Shown: in pieces, positions 47,259-56,007 of the stretch
Numbering within the stretch: the first letter of the stretch is position 1
Layout of the letters: the number at the start of each line of letters is the position of its first letter
Assembly (NCBI RefSeq): GCF_001593605.1
Contig: NZ_CP012836.1
Coordinates: 1,240,001 to 1,304,000 of the forward strand
Source of the DNA: Algoriphagus sanaruensis
Lineage (GTDB): Bacteria > Bacteroidota > Bacteroidia > Cytophagales > Cyclobacteriaceae
DNA: 64,000 nt
Direction of reading: 5' to 3'
Notes under the pieces: generated by a model
Told to the model about the DNA's origin: nothing
The model's database searches: none
Seen by the model: the letters and a program-made list of their open reading frames with translations, nothing else
Made by a program: the position numbers and the translations under genes

Positions 47259-48161
47259 ATGAAGTTATTCCTTGCGTTGGGTATTACGATTTTGATTTCC
47301 ATTTCGGGATTTGCGCAGGAATTGAATTTCAAAGTCATTATCAACAGTGACCGTTCTCGAATTCAGAATACAGATGTTTTCAATCAAATGAAGGCAAGCT
47401 TTGAGCAGTTTTTGAATGGAAGATCCTGGACTAATGACGAATATCGACCCGAGGAGCGGATCAAGGGGAATATGCTGATTACGATCAATGACGTGCCCCA
47501 GATCGGAGTTTATAATGCCACGGTTCAAGTTCAGGTAGTACGGCCCGTTTATGGGACTAATTACGAGTCCTTGGTTTTTAATTTTGCTGACCGGAACTGG
47601 AATTTTGAATATATCGAGTCTCAGCCACTGGAATTCAACCGATTTACTTTTCTGAATAACATCAGTTCATTATTGGCTTTTTATGCCAATATCGCTCTAG
47701 GAATCGATTATGATACCTTTTCGAGCAAAGGGGGAAATCCTTTTTTTGAAGTGGCGAATGACATCGTAAATAATGCTCAGCAGTCCGGTCGACCGGGATG
47801 GGTTCAGAATCCCAATGATCGGAGAAGTAGATTTTGGCTGATCAATGATATCTACATTTCCTCTGTCTATGCTCCCATCCGAGAGGCATATTACTTGTAT
47901 CATAGACAAGGAATGGATCTTTTGCTTTCGGATCCCGATACGGCCTACTCCAATATTTTAGAGGCAATTCGGTTAGTAGCAGGTGCGAATAAAGTGCAGC
48001 CAAATGGCATTCTTACCATTAGCTTTATGGATGCAAAGGGTGAGGAAATCTCGCAAGTGTTGAAAAATGCGCCTTTTGAATTGCGAGATGAGGCGGTCAA
48101 ACTTTTGCTCGAAGTTGATCCGAATAATGCCAGAAAGTATAATGAGCTTTTGAGAAGCTAA
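47259..48161 (+). CDS. DUF4835 exported protein
   Basis: A 300-residue protein with a signal peptide (MKLFLALGITILISISGFAQ, cut near ELNF). The mature part has the DUF4835 pattern: LNFKVIINSDRSRIQNTDVF, SFEQFLNGRSWTNDEY, FNRFTFLNNISSLLAFYANI and DPDTAYSNILEAIRLV. Function unknown. It follows coaBC after 101 bases and precedes recN, the order known in Bacteroidota. A promoter for recN lies inside its last codons and the gap. Confidence 0.9.
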   Translation: MKLFLALGITILISISGFAQELNFKVIINSDRSRIQNTDVFNQMKASFEQFLNGRSWTNDEYRPEERIKGNMLITINDVPQIGVYNATVQVQVVRPVYGTNYESLVFNFADRNWNFEYIESQPLEFNRFTFLNNISSLLAFYANIALGIDYDTFSSKGGNPFFEVANDIVNNAQQSGRPGWVQNPNDRRSRFWLINDIYISSVYAPIREAYYLYHRQGMDLLLSDPDTAYSNILEAIRLVAGANKVQPNGILTISFMDAKGEEISQVLKNAPFELRDEAVKLLLEVDPNNARKYNELLRS

Positions 48162-48181
48162 GTCGGAATTTTTTAGCTTTG
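48149..48181 (+). promoter_or_regulatory. Promoter of recN, starting inside the DUF4835 gene
   Basis: TTTG (48149-48152), a 21-base spacer and TAgcTTTG (48174-48181). The -33 element overlaps the last codons of the DUF4835 gene. The leader to recN would be about 14 bases. Confidence 0.7.
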
Positions 48182-48199
48182 CCACAAGCTTTTTCTGCC

Positions 48200-49852
48200 A
48201 TGCTCAAATCACTGACTATTTCCAATTACGCTTTAATTGATCAACTGAACCTTGTTCCGAGTGAGGGATTAAGTATGATCACCGGTGAGACAGGAGCGGG
48301 GAAATCAATCATGCTGGGTGCTGTTGGACTGTTGTTAGGAAACCGAGCAGAAACGAAAGTGCTGTTGGACGAGGATAAAAAATGTGTCGTAGAAGGCGTT
48401 TTTGAAGTTTCTGATTATGGGCTTCAAGAATTTTTTGCAGAAAACGAATTAGACTACGAGCAACAATGCATCATTCGTCGCGAGATTAGCCCGGGGGGGA
48501 AATCACGTTCTTTCGTGAATGACACTCCGGTGTTGTTGGATGTTCTGAAACAACTTGGAGTAAAGTTGATGGACGTTCATTCCCAACACGACACCTTATT
48601 ATTGGGTGACGGAGTTTTTCAACTTGGTTTAGTGGATGCTTTTGCACGCACTCAAGCCGACCTTAAAGCCTATCAGGATGCATTCAAGGCTTATAAAAGA
48701 GCAAAAAAATCTTGGGAGGAATTAAAGCAGAAAGCCTCAGAATTACAGAAGGAGTCAGATTTCAATCAATATTTATTGGAGGAGCTCAGTGCGTTAATTC
48801 TCGTGGAGGGGGAGCAGGCTGAGTTGGAGTCCCACCAGGAAGTGCTAGAAAATGCCGAGGAAATCAAGTTAAAGATCAATGAGATCCTTTCCATTTTTCA
48901 GGATGAGCAATTTGGAGCCAATAATGCTTTGGGGCAGGCCCAGCAGATTTTTGGCAGTTTGGAGCGTCTAGCTCATAAATTTTCGGGATTAAGGGAGCGC
49001 TTTCAGTCGGTATTTATTGAATTAAAAGATATCCAGGATACCTTATCGGATGAGGAGAGTAAAGTGGAGGTGGATTTCGGTAAGCTGGAGGAAATTCGGA
49101 TTCGTTTATCCAAGATTTACCAATTGCAAAAAAAGCATGGAGTAAATACGGTTGAAGACCTGATGCAAATAGAAAAGGAACTTGCAGAGAAGGTGTTCCT
49201 CGTTCAGAACTTAGATGAACAGTTGGGATTATCGGAAAAAGAGTTTTTGGCATCAGAATCCAAAATGATGGCAGCAGGAAAGAAATTGAGCGCTGCTAGA
49301 AAGTCTTGCTTTGAACTGTTCGAGAAATCATTGGAAGACCTTATCAAGGGATTGGGTATGGAAAATGCCAAAATTAGAATTGAATCCAGAGAAGTAAAAC
49401 CATCCGAATCGGGAATTGATGAGGTGGACTTTCTTTTCTCTGCGAACAAAGGCAGTCAGCCCCAAGCACTCAAAAAAGTAGCTTCAGGCGGTGAATTTTC
49501 AAGACTACTCTTTGCGATTAAATACCTGATGGCCGATAAAATGGCTTTGCCTACGCTTATTTTTGATGAAATCGATACGGGGATTTCTGGGGAAGTGGCC
49601 CTCCAAATGGTAACAATGATGCGAGAGATTTCAAAAAATCACCAGGTTATCTGCATTACTCATTTACCTCAGGTAGCGGCAAAAGGAGAAAAGCACTTCT
49701 TTGTGTTTAAAGATCATTCTTCCGAAAAAACGATCAGTAAGATCAAACAACTCTCTCTAGATGAGCGAGCAGAAGAACTTGCAAAAATGATTGCAGGAGC
49801 CAATCCTTCTGCCTCAGCATTGGCGAGTGCGTGGGAGCTTTTGAAGGGTTGA
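48200..49852 (+). CDS. recN: DNA repair protein RecN
   Basis: SMC-like ATPase that acts early in double-strand break repair. The 550 residues have Walker A GETGAGKS (29-36), a long coiled coil region (about 155-400, with LKQKASELQKESDFNQYLLE), then the ABC signature VASGGEFSRLLFAIK and Walker B TLIFDEIDTGISG near residue 455, followed by VICITHLPQVAAKGEKHFFV. I start at ATG 48200 (MLKSLTISNYALID, the family start); an upstream TTG at 48179 lies inside the promoter. Confidence 0.96.
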   Translation: MLKSLTISNYALIDQLNLVPSEGLSMITGETGAGKSIMLGAVGLLLGNRAETKVLLDEDKKCVVEGVFEVSDYGLQEFFAENELDYEQQCIIRREISPGGKSRSFVNDTPVLLDVLKQLGVKLMDVHSQHDTLLLGDGVFQLGLVDAFARTQADLKAYQDAFKAYKRAKKSWEELKQKASELQKESDFNQYLLEELSALILVEGEQAELESHQEVLENAEEIKLKINEILSIFQDEQFGANNALGQAQQIFGSLERLAHKFSGLRERFQSVFIELKDIQDTLSDEESKVEVDFGKLEEIRIRLSKIYQLQKKHGVNTVEDLMQIEKELAEKVFLVQNLDEQLGLSEKEFLASESKMMAAGKKLSAARKSCFELFEKSLEDLIKGLGMENAKIRIESREVKPSESGIDEVDFLFSANKGSQPQALKKVASGGEFSRLLFAIKYLMADKMALPTLIFDEIDTGISGEVALQMVTMMREISKNHQVICITHLPQVAAKGEKHFFVFKDHSSEKTISKIKQLSLDERAEELAKMIAGANPSASALASAWELLKG

Positions 49853-49913
49853 CCGATTCCTGCCAAATTTTGTCTATTTTTACCGGAATTTTAGAAAACA
49901 ATCTCGTTGCTAT

Positions 49914-50729
49914 ATGCCAGAAAATTTGCTTAAAGGAAAGGTAGGGATCATCACCGGAGCTTTGGACGAAAACTCTATCGCTTGGAAAACTGCCCTGAAA
50001 GTTAAAGAACAGGGTGGTCGATTTGTACTGACCAATGCTCCCATTGCCATGCGAATGGGTGCAATCAAAGAATTAGCGGAAGAATGTAATACCATTGTTA
50101 TTCCAGCTGATGCCACAGTGGTTGAGGATATTGAAAAACTATATGCTGAAGCGAAAGAATTTCTAGGCGGGAATTTTGATTTCCTTTTGCATTCCATCGG
50201 CATGTCTCCAAACATTAGAAAAGGAAGATCTTATGGTGATTTGAACTACGAATGGGCCATGAAATCCTATGATGTTTCGGCGATTTCATTTCATAAAATG
50301 ATGCATGTCGCTGAAAAGATGGATATCATGAATGAATGGGCTTCCATCATTGGACTTTCATACATTGCTGCCCAGCGGGTATATCCATTTTATACCGATA
50401 TGGCTGATGCAAAAGCTTTGTTGGAAAGTATTGCCAGAGGCTATGGATATCGTTTTGGAAAATTGAAGAAAGTTCGAGTTAATACCATTTCTCAATCTCC
50501 AACCAAAACCACGGCAGGTACTGGTATCGGAGGATTTGATTCATTCTTCAATTTTGCCGAGGCACTTTCTCCGCTAGGAAATGCTTCTGCGGAATCTTGT
50601 GCCGATTACATTGTTACCATGTTCTCTGATTTGACTAGAATGGTGACTATGCAAAACCTTTTCCACGATGGAGGATATTCATTTACCGGAATATCTGAGG
50701 AGATCATGGAGCAATTCAAAGATTTATAA
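49914..50729 (+). CDS. fabI: Enoyl-[acyl-carrier-protein] reductase (NADH)
   Basis: Last step of the fatty-acid elongation cycle. The 271 residues show the short-chain-dehydrogenase-like fold with the FabI N-terminus (KGKVGIITGALDENSIAW), and the catalytic Tyr-x6-Lys Y160-K167 in PFYTDMADAKALLES, with the second tyrosine Y150 (GLSYIAAQ). This is the FabI rather than FabV type. A terminator follows; the gene stands alone. Confidence 0.95.
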   Translation: MPENLLKGKVGIITGALDENSIAWKTALKVKEQGGRFVLTNAPIAMRMGAIKELAEECNTIVIPADATVVEDIEKLYAEAKEFLGGNFDFLLHSIGMSPNIRKGRSYGDLNYEWAMKSYDVSAISFHKMMHVAEKMDIMNEWASIIGLSYIAAQRVYPFYTDMADAKALLESIARGYGYRFGKLKKVRVNTISQSPTKTTAGTGIGGFDSFFNFAEALSPLGNASAESCADYIVTMFSDLTRMVTMQNLFHDGGYSFTGISEEIMEQFKDL

Positions 50730-50756
50730 GCAGGTAAAAACCCTGAATTAATAGAG

Positions 50757-50785
50757 ACCCTGGCAAATCTTTGTCAGGGTTTTTT
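50757..50785 (+). terminator. Intrinsic terminator after fabI
   Basis: A 10-bp stem (ACCCTGGCAA from 50757 pairing with TTGTCAGGGT ending 50780, one G-T pair) with a 4-base loop is followed by six T. Confidence 0.87.
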
Positions 50786-50916
50786 ATTGCAGGTTTATAG
50801 AAATGGAAGGCGTTTAAGGGAGAGAAATACTTCAAATGCGCTGCGGGTCATCAAATAATGGTTTTTTGATTGATACATTTCCTATAACTTATTCACCAAT
50901 AGAAACCACCAGTCTT

Positions 50917-52506
50917 ATGCTAAAAAAACTTTCAACCTTGTTAGTCCTCGCTGTTGTTACAACGATGACTGCATTTTCCCAAATCATGCCCTCGCCAGAC
51001 CGGAACGAAGGTGAGGGGCCTTATGATCGCCTAATTCTAAGAGGTGTGACCCTTATCGATGGAACCGGTGCGCCTCCAATTGGACCAGTAGATATTGTAG
51101 TCGAAAAAAATAGAATTGCTCAGATTCAGGTGGTTGGGTATCCAGGTCTTCCCATCAATGAAAATAGAAGACCCAAGGCGGATGAAAATACAAAAGTATA
51201 TGATCTGGAAGGGCATTATTTGCTTCCTGGGCTTATTGATATGCATGCGCATATAGGAGGGAGTGGTCAAGGTACGCCGGCTGAGTATGTATTTAAACTT
51301 TGGATGGCTCACGGTATTACCACAATCAGAGACCCATCTGCAGGAAACGGCTTGAATTGGGTATTGGATCACAAGAAAAAGTCACTTGCCAATCAAATTA
51401 CCGCACCCCGAATTTTAGCATATACCGCTTTCGGAATGGGGGCCAAAGAAGCAATTATCAATGCAGAACAAGCCAAAGCTTGGGTCAATGACAATAAGGC
51501 AAAGGGAGCCGACGGAATTAAATTTTTTGGTGCCAATCCTGAAGTGATGCAAGCTGCGATTTCAGAAAATAAGCGTATTGGTCTTCGATCAGCCATGCAT
51601 CATCAGCAAATGGATGTAGCAAGATGGAATGTGCTCAATTCGGCCCGTGCAGGACTTACCTCTATGGAACATTGGTATGGTCTTCCTGAAGCTCTTTTCC
51701 AAGATCGAACCATTCAAGATTTTAGATTGGATTACAATTACCAAAATGAGCAACATCGCTTTGGAGAAGCCGGGAAACTATGGAAGCAAGCTGCACCTCC
51801 ATATTCTGAGCACTGGAATAAAGTGATGACTGAATTATTGGAGTTGGATTTTACCCTAGATCCCACATTCAATATTTATGAAGCGAATCGGGATTTGATG
51901 CGAGCTAGAACTCAGGAATGGCATGAGGTCTACACACTTCCTTCATTGTGGCGATTTTATGCACCAAGTAGACAATCTCACGGGTCGTATTGGTTTGATT
52001 GGACGACAGAAGAAGAGGTTCAGTGGAAAGAGAACTACAGACTTTGGATGACTTTCGTGAATGAATACAAAAATCGTGGAGGTCGGGTGACGGCAGGTTC
52101 CGATTCTGGATTCATTTACCAGTTGTATGGATTTGCTTATATCCGAGAGTTAGAGCTCCTAAGAGAAGCAGGATTTCATCCATTGGAGGTGATTCGAAGT
52201 GCTACCTTGTATGGAGCTCAGGCACTAGGAATGGAAAAAGAAATCGGATCCGTAGAGGTTGGAAAATTGGCTGATTTTCTAATTCTTGAAGAAAATCCTC
52301 TTCAGAATCTAAAGGTTCTTTACGGAACAGGGACCATTCGAATCAATGAAAACAATGAGCCTGTTCGAGTAGGTGGTGTAAAATACACCGTGAAAGACGG
52401 AATTGTGTACGATGCTAAAAAGATGCTCGATGATGTAAAAACCATCGTAGATCAGCATAAGGCAAGAGAAAATGCAAGACTTACCCAGCCTGGCTTGGAT
52501 TGGTAA
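50917..52506 (+). CDS. Secreted amidohydrolase-family protein
   Basis: A 529-residue exported metal-dependent hydrolase. A signal peptide (MLKKLSTLLVLAVVTTMTAF, cut near SQI) precedes the amidohydrolase fold: LEGHYLLPGLIDMHAHIGGS (metal HxH), GADGIKFFGAN (possible carboxylated lysine), MEHWYGL and TAGSDSGFIYQLYGFAYI (metal Asp). The substrate is unknown; it resembles imidazolonepropionase-like and prolidase-like enzymes. I start at ATG 50917 since it opens with the signal; an ATG at 50836 adds 27 residues. Two terminators follow. Confidence 0.88.
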   Translation: MLKKLSTLLVLAVVTTMTAFSQIMPSPDRNEGEGPYDRLILRGVTLIDGTGAPPIGPVDIVVEKNRIAQIQVVGYPGLPINENRRPKADENTKVYDLEGHYLLPGLIDMHAHIGGSGQGTPAEYVFKLWMAHGITTIRDPSAGNGLNWVLDHKKKSLANQITAPRILAYTAFGMGAKEAIINAEQAKAWVNDNKAKGADGIKFFGANPEVMQAAISENKRIGLRSAMHHQQMDVARWNVLNSARAGLTSMEHWYGLPEALFQDRTIQDFRLDYNYQNEQHRFGEAGKLWKQAAPPYSEHWNKVMTELLELDFTLDPTFNIYEANRDLMRARTQEWHEVYTLPSLWRFYAPSRQSHGSYWFDWTTEEEVQWKENYRLWMTFVNEYKNRGGRVTAGSDSGFIYQLYGFAYIRELELLREAGFHPLEVIRSATLYGAQALGMEKEIGSVEVGKLADFLILEENPLQNLKVLYGTGTIRINENNEPVRVGGVKYTVKDGIVYDAKKMLDDVKTIVDQHKARENARLTQPGLDW

Positions 52507-52530
52507 ACTGTCAGCTTTGAAACAATCCTG

Positions 52531-52562
52531 AAGGGTGGAGAAGATTATTCTCCATCCTTTTT
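52531..52562 (+). terminator. First of two terminators after the amidohydrolase
   Basis: A stem of about 12 bp (AAGGGTGGAGAA from 52531 with TTCTCCATCCTT ending 52559, one G-T pair) and a 5-base loop, then a T run. Confidence 0.85.
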
Positions 52563-52566
52563 ATTT

Positions 52567-52593
52567 GGCCTATTCCTGATACTAGGCCTTTTT
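52567..52593 (+). terminator. Second terminator, directly behind the first
   Basis: GGCCTA (52567-52572) pairs with TAGGCC (52583-52588), 10-base loop, followed by five T. It lies 5 bases after the first terminator. Confidence 0.65.
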
Positions 52594-52670
52594 AGTTATC
52601 AGAAATTGGTGATCATAGGTTAAGGATTGGATCGGATTTATTTTTAACTTGAAGCTAAACCCAAATAAAA

Positions 52671-53471
52671 ATGCCTCACATTCAAGCTAATGGTGTCTCT
52701 TTATTCTATACAAAATTAGGACAAGGTTCAGAGACAATCGTTTTTTCCCACGGACTTCTTTGGAGCCATAAAATGTTTTCCGCACAGCTGGAAGTCTTGT
52801 CCAAATCTTATCGGGTCATTGCCTATGATCATCGAGGACAAGGGCAAAGTGAGGTAAAAGCACCTTTTGATATGGATACGGTAGCGGAGGATGCTGCTGC
52901 TTTAATTGAAACTCTTGGCTTAGGAAAGGTTCATTTTGCAGGTCTTTCGATGGGGGGATTTGTTGGGATGCGTCTTGCTGCAAGGAGACCAGACTTAATC
53001 AAATCTCTGATCCTTTTGGAAACCTCTGCGAATGCCGAACCTGTGGAAAATCTTCCCAAATACAAGACCTTAAATGGGATAGTAAAATGGCTAGGGGTAA
53101 TTGGACCTGTGGCTTCAAAGGTTATGCCTATCATGTTTGCCGCATCTTGGCTTGCCAATGCTGAAAATTCGGCTCAAGTTTCTTTTTGGAAAAATGAGCT
53201 TAAAAAGAATAAGAAAAGTATCACTGGGCCTGTTGAGGGAGTGATCTTCAGGAAAGGCGTGGAGGATGAATTAGGGAAGATTCAATGCCCGACGATGATT
53301 ATGGTTGGAGATGAAGATGTGGCCACCAAACCCGAAAAAGCAAAATTTATCCAAATGGGAGTCGCAAATGCGGTATTACATCGGATCCCTGGTGCAGGTC
53401 ATAGCAGTTGCATCGAAAAGCCAGCGATAGTCAATCAGCTTATCTTAGATTGGTTAAAAGAACAAGCATAA
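52671..53471 (+). CDS. Alpha/beta hydrolase
   Basis: A 266-residue cytosolic hydrolase of the alpha/beta fold. The nucleophile serine is S93 in HFAGLSMGGFVG, the acid is D216 in GDEDVATKPEK, and the histidine is H244 in GAGHSSCIEKP. The oxyanion region FSHGLLWSHKM and AYDHRGQGQSE are typical of the 3-oxoadipate enol-lactonase/haloperoxidase-like group. No substrate can be named. It converges with the GH16 gene at a shared terminator. Confidence 0.9.
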   Translation: MPHIQANGVSLFYTKLGQGSETIVFSHGLLWSHKMFSAQLEVLSKSYRVIAYDHRGQGQSEVKAPFDMDTVAEDAAALIETLGLGKVHFAGLSMGGFVGMRLAARRPDLIKSLILLETSANAEPVENLPKYKTLNGIVKWLGVIGPVASKVMPIMFAASWLANAENSAQVSFWKNELKKNKKSITGPVEGVIFRKGVEDELGKIQCPTMIMVGDEDVATKPEKAKFIQMGVANAVLHRIPGAGHSSCIEKPAIVNQLILDWLKEQA

Positions 53472-53495
53472 AAAAAGCTCCTTTTGGAGCTTTTT
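53472..53495. terminator. Two-way terminator between converging genes
   Basis: AAAAAGCTCC (53472-53481) pairs with GGAGCTTTTT (53486-53495), loop TTTT. It is symmetric, so it can serve both the hydrolase and the GH16 gene. It lies directly on the hydrolase stop codon. Confidence 0.85.
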
Positions 53496-53499
53496 AAGT

Positions 53500-54363
53500 T
53501 TAGTTTGGTTGAAATACCCTTACATAATCCACAATCATATGTTGTGGAAAAGTGGTGGTCCCATCAGGTGATCCCGGCCAATTTCCCCCTACAGCTACGT
53601 TGAAAATAAAGAAGAAACTCTTTCTAAATTCATCAAGCTCTGCTGGTGTCGTATCAATGACATGGTATTGCTTATTGTCAATTAGCCATTTGATTGATTT
53701 ATCATCCCAAATAATTGAGTAGACATGGAATTGGTCTGCCAATGTTCCTGAGCTAAGCTTGTAATTGCCGCTATACTGTGCATGTGCCCCGGCATTTTGC
53801 CAGTGTACTGTACCATGAACGGTATTTTCACGGTTATTTCCACCTACCATTTCCATGATGTCGATTTCTCCACAAGCCGGCCATCCCACTGTGCTAAAGT
53901 TTGATCCTAGCATCCAAAGTGCAGGCCAAAGTCCTTGTCCTTTTGGGAGGACTGCTCGTATATCAATACGACCATATCGGAACTGCTTTTTGTCTTTGGT
54001 AATGATTCGAGAAGAAGTGTATTCTTTTCCTCCAAAAGCTTCTTTTTTAGCGGTAATTACCAAATGACCGTTTTGGATACTCGTGTTCTGGGATCTGTAA
54101 AATTGTAGTTCGTTATTTCCCCATCCATTTTGGCCATTGCCAGTTTCATGAGTCCAGTTTGCTAAATCCAAGCTGTTGCCGTCGAAATCATCCTCCCAAA
54201 CCAAGGTCATACCGTCATAGGTACTTGGTGAAGTAGCTCCACCGCTTGGAATGTTGACGGTAACAGTGTCGGGATTTGGATTCGGGTTATTGCCTTCATC
54301 AGGCACACAAGCACCTAATCCAGTGACTAGTATCAGGCCTAAAAAATTCATCCAATATTTCAT
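53500..54363 (-). CDS. GH16 beta-glucanase lipoprotein (laminarinase-like)
   Basis: A 287-residue lipoprotein (lipobox GLGAC, C19) with a short linker and one glycoside hydrolase family 16 domain. The catalytic motif E-x-D-x-x-E is seen as ACGEIDIMEMVGG: nucleophile E166, D168 and acid/base E171. The start of the domain (LVWEDDFDGNSLDLANWTHE) and the end (FPQHMIVDYVRVFQPN) are complete. Endo-beta-1,3-glucanase activity is the likely role. It follows the duplicated-domain lipoprotein across a short gap with a strong hairpin. Confidence 0.93.
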   Translation of the reverse strand: MKYWMNFLGLILVTGLGACVPDEGNNPNPNPDTVTVNIPSGGATSPSTYDGMTLVWEDDFDGNSLDLANWTHETGNGQNGWGNNELQFYRSQNTSIQNGHLVITAKKEAFGGKEYTSSRIITKDKKQFRYGRIDIRAVLPKGQGLWPALWMLGSNFSTVGWPACGEIDIMEMVGGNNRENTVHGTVHWQNAGAHAQYSGNYKLSSGTLADQFHVYSIIWDDKSIKWLIDNKQYHVIDTTPAELDEFRKSFFFIFNVAVGGNWPGSPDGTTTFPQHMIVDYVRVFQPN

Positions 54364-54378
54364 TGTTTTTGTAAAATG

Positions 54379-54403
54379 ATCCCCGAAGCTATGCTTCGGG
54401 GAT
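54379..54403 (-). terminator. Strong hairpin between the two lipoprotein genes
   Basis: A perfect 11-bp GC-rich stem (54379-54389 ATCCCCGAAGC with 54393-54403) and a 3-base loop, in the 47-base gap. Only four T follow on the minus strand, so it may terminate partly or act as an RNA-stabilising processing signal. Confidence 0.65.
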
Positions 54404-54410
54404 TAGTTTG

Positions 54411-55811
54411 TTATTCGGAAATTAATTTAAAAGTCCACCATACACCGGTGCCAGTTTCAATGTGTAAAGTCATTCGTTTCACATTGTTGGTTACCGTAAG
54501 GCTTTCCACGGTGTAAGTTACGTCATTTGGTACTGCAACGTTTGGTAATTCTCCTGCATTCACTGCTTTTGGAAGTGCAACATGAGCTCCTTGACCAATT
54601 AGCTTCAAGGTATTTCCATCAAATTGGTAGGTATATGATCCAGAACCGTCATGTGGTGCTTTTGGAGCTCCGCAGCCGTCTGCACCAACACCTTGCCATG
54701 CCTCAAGCCAAGTTTGATCTCCCATGTCGATAGAGAAAGTGCCATCTTCACCGAAGGTATACACATCGTCAAAGAAGCAAGCGCGAGTTGCAACATCTGC
54801 TGTTTTGTTAAACCACCATTCTGAGCTACCTGCAGAAGGTCCTACTGAAAGTGCACCTTCCACCGGTTCCATTTTCCAGTTTCCAACAATAGGAGCAGCC
54901 TCTGCAGCACCTGAAATTAGTTTAAAATCCCACCATACTCCAGAGCCAGCTTGGATTCTCAAGGTCATTTTTCTTACGTCGCCTTCTTGAGATTGCTCTG
55001 CAATAGTGTATGCGATTTGATTTGCAACAGCAGCGCCATTGGAAATTTCTCCAGCATTGTTCACTTTAGCCAATCCCACATGAGCTCCTTGACCAATCAA
55101 AGTCAAAGTAGTGCTTGTGTAGGTATAAGTGTAACTTCCTGAGCCATCAAAAGGAGCTACTGGTGCACCACATCCATCTGCAGCTACTCCTTGCCAAGTT
55201 TCCAACCAAGTCAATGGACCCATGTCGATAGAGAAAGAGCCATCCAAATTGAACGTGTAGGTGTCATCAAAGAAGCAAGCTCTAGCGGCTACATCGCCAG
55301 CTGAGTTTTGCCACCATTCTGAGCTTCCAGGATTAGGGCCCACTTTCATTGCGCCAGCAACTGGCTCCATGGTCCAAACTCCAGTGATATCGAATGCCGG
55401 ACGAGCACTAGCAACAGTAAAGCTGATATTTTCGGTGCTTTCGTTACCATTTGTATCTGTAGCACGGATGTCAAGGTTGTAGTCGCCTGGGTCAAATCCG
55501 CCAGCTACTTCAATCGTGATTTTTTGATCTTCTCCAGAAAGATCCTGAGATCCTGATGAAACTGGAGCACCTCCTTTAGTAATGGAGTACGAGAAAGTGG
55601 CCAATGAGCTAATTGCTCCATTGTCACGTCCGTCTGAAAGAGTCACTTCAATTTTGAAGTTTTGTCCTTCAGTGAGGCCGCTTGTAATTGCGCCTAGTGT
55701 TATTTTAGGTGGAGTATCCACCACTGGAACATCCGTAAATCCATTGTCGCAAGCCCAGAAGAGCACGATCATGGAGAAAAGAGCAGAAAGTTGTAGAAAT
55801 GCCTTTTTCAT
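54411..55811 (-). CDS. Lipoprotein with a duplicated domain, linked to GH16
   Basis: A 466-residue lipoprotein (lipobox LFWAC, C21). After a linker comes a PKD- or cadherin-like beta domain (about 30-135, PPKITLGAITSGLTEGQNFK), then two copies of a domain of about 160 residues (about 140-300 and 306-466). Both copies carry SSEWW, a RACFFDD and YTF pair, SIDMG, GADGCGAP-type cysteine loop, LIGQGAHV and a GVWW-FKLIS end. The domain resembles uncharacterised domains at the ends of Bacteroidota secreted glycanases, so carbohydrate binding is inferred. The real start is 55811, the ATG of the signal peptide. Confidence 0.85.
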   Translation of the reverse strand: MKKAFLQLSALFSMIVLFWACDNGFTDVPVVDTPPKITLGAITSGLTEGQNFKIEVTLSDGRDNGAISSLATFSYSITKGGAPVSSGSQDLSGEDQKITIEVAGGFDPGDYNLDIRATDTNGNESTENISFTVASARPAFDITGVWTMEPVAGAMKVGPNPGSSEWWQNSAGDVAARACFFDDTYTFNLDGSFSIDMGPLTWLETWQGVAADGCGAPVAPFDGSGSYTYTYTSTTLTLIGQGAHVGLAKVNNAGEISNGAAVANQIAYTIAEQSQEGDVRKMTLRIQAGSGVWWDFKLISGAAEAAPIVGNWKMEPVEGALSVGPSAGSSEWWFNKTADVATRACFFDDVYTFGEDGTFSIDMGDQTWLEAWQGVGADGCGAPKAPHDGSGSYTYQFDGNTLKLIGQGAHVALPKAVNAGELPNVAVPNDVTYTVESLTVTNNVKRMTLHIETGTGVWWTFKLISE

Positions 55812-56007
55812 GGGTTTAGTGTTTTTTTGAACCAATTTCCTTGTAATCGGTTTTATTCCCAAAAATCTCCCTGCTACAACTATTCATCAAGCTTGAAAAA
55901 ACAATACATCAAAATTTCATCATTTCGATTAAAATGTTTGTTTTACGGTAATTAAGCAGGGTTTGAGCAATTTCGTTATTTCACAAGGTCTGGGATTACA
56001 GGACTGA

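Noticed and set aside
55812..56007. A clear promoter pair between the duplicated-domain lipoprotein and the regulator
   Set aside because: Only partial -7-like sequences are present (for example TAgtTGTA on the minus strand); too weak to list.
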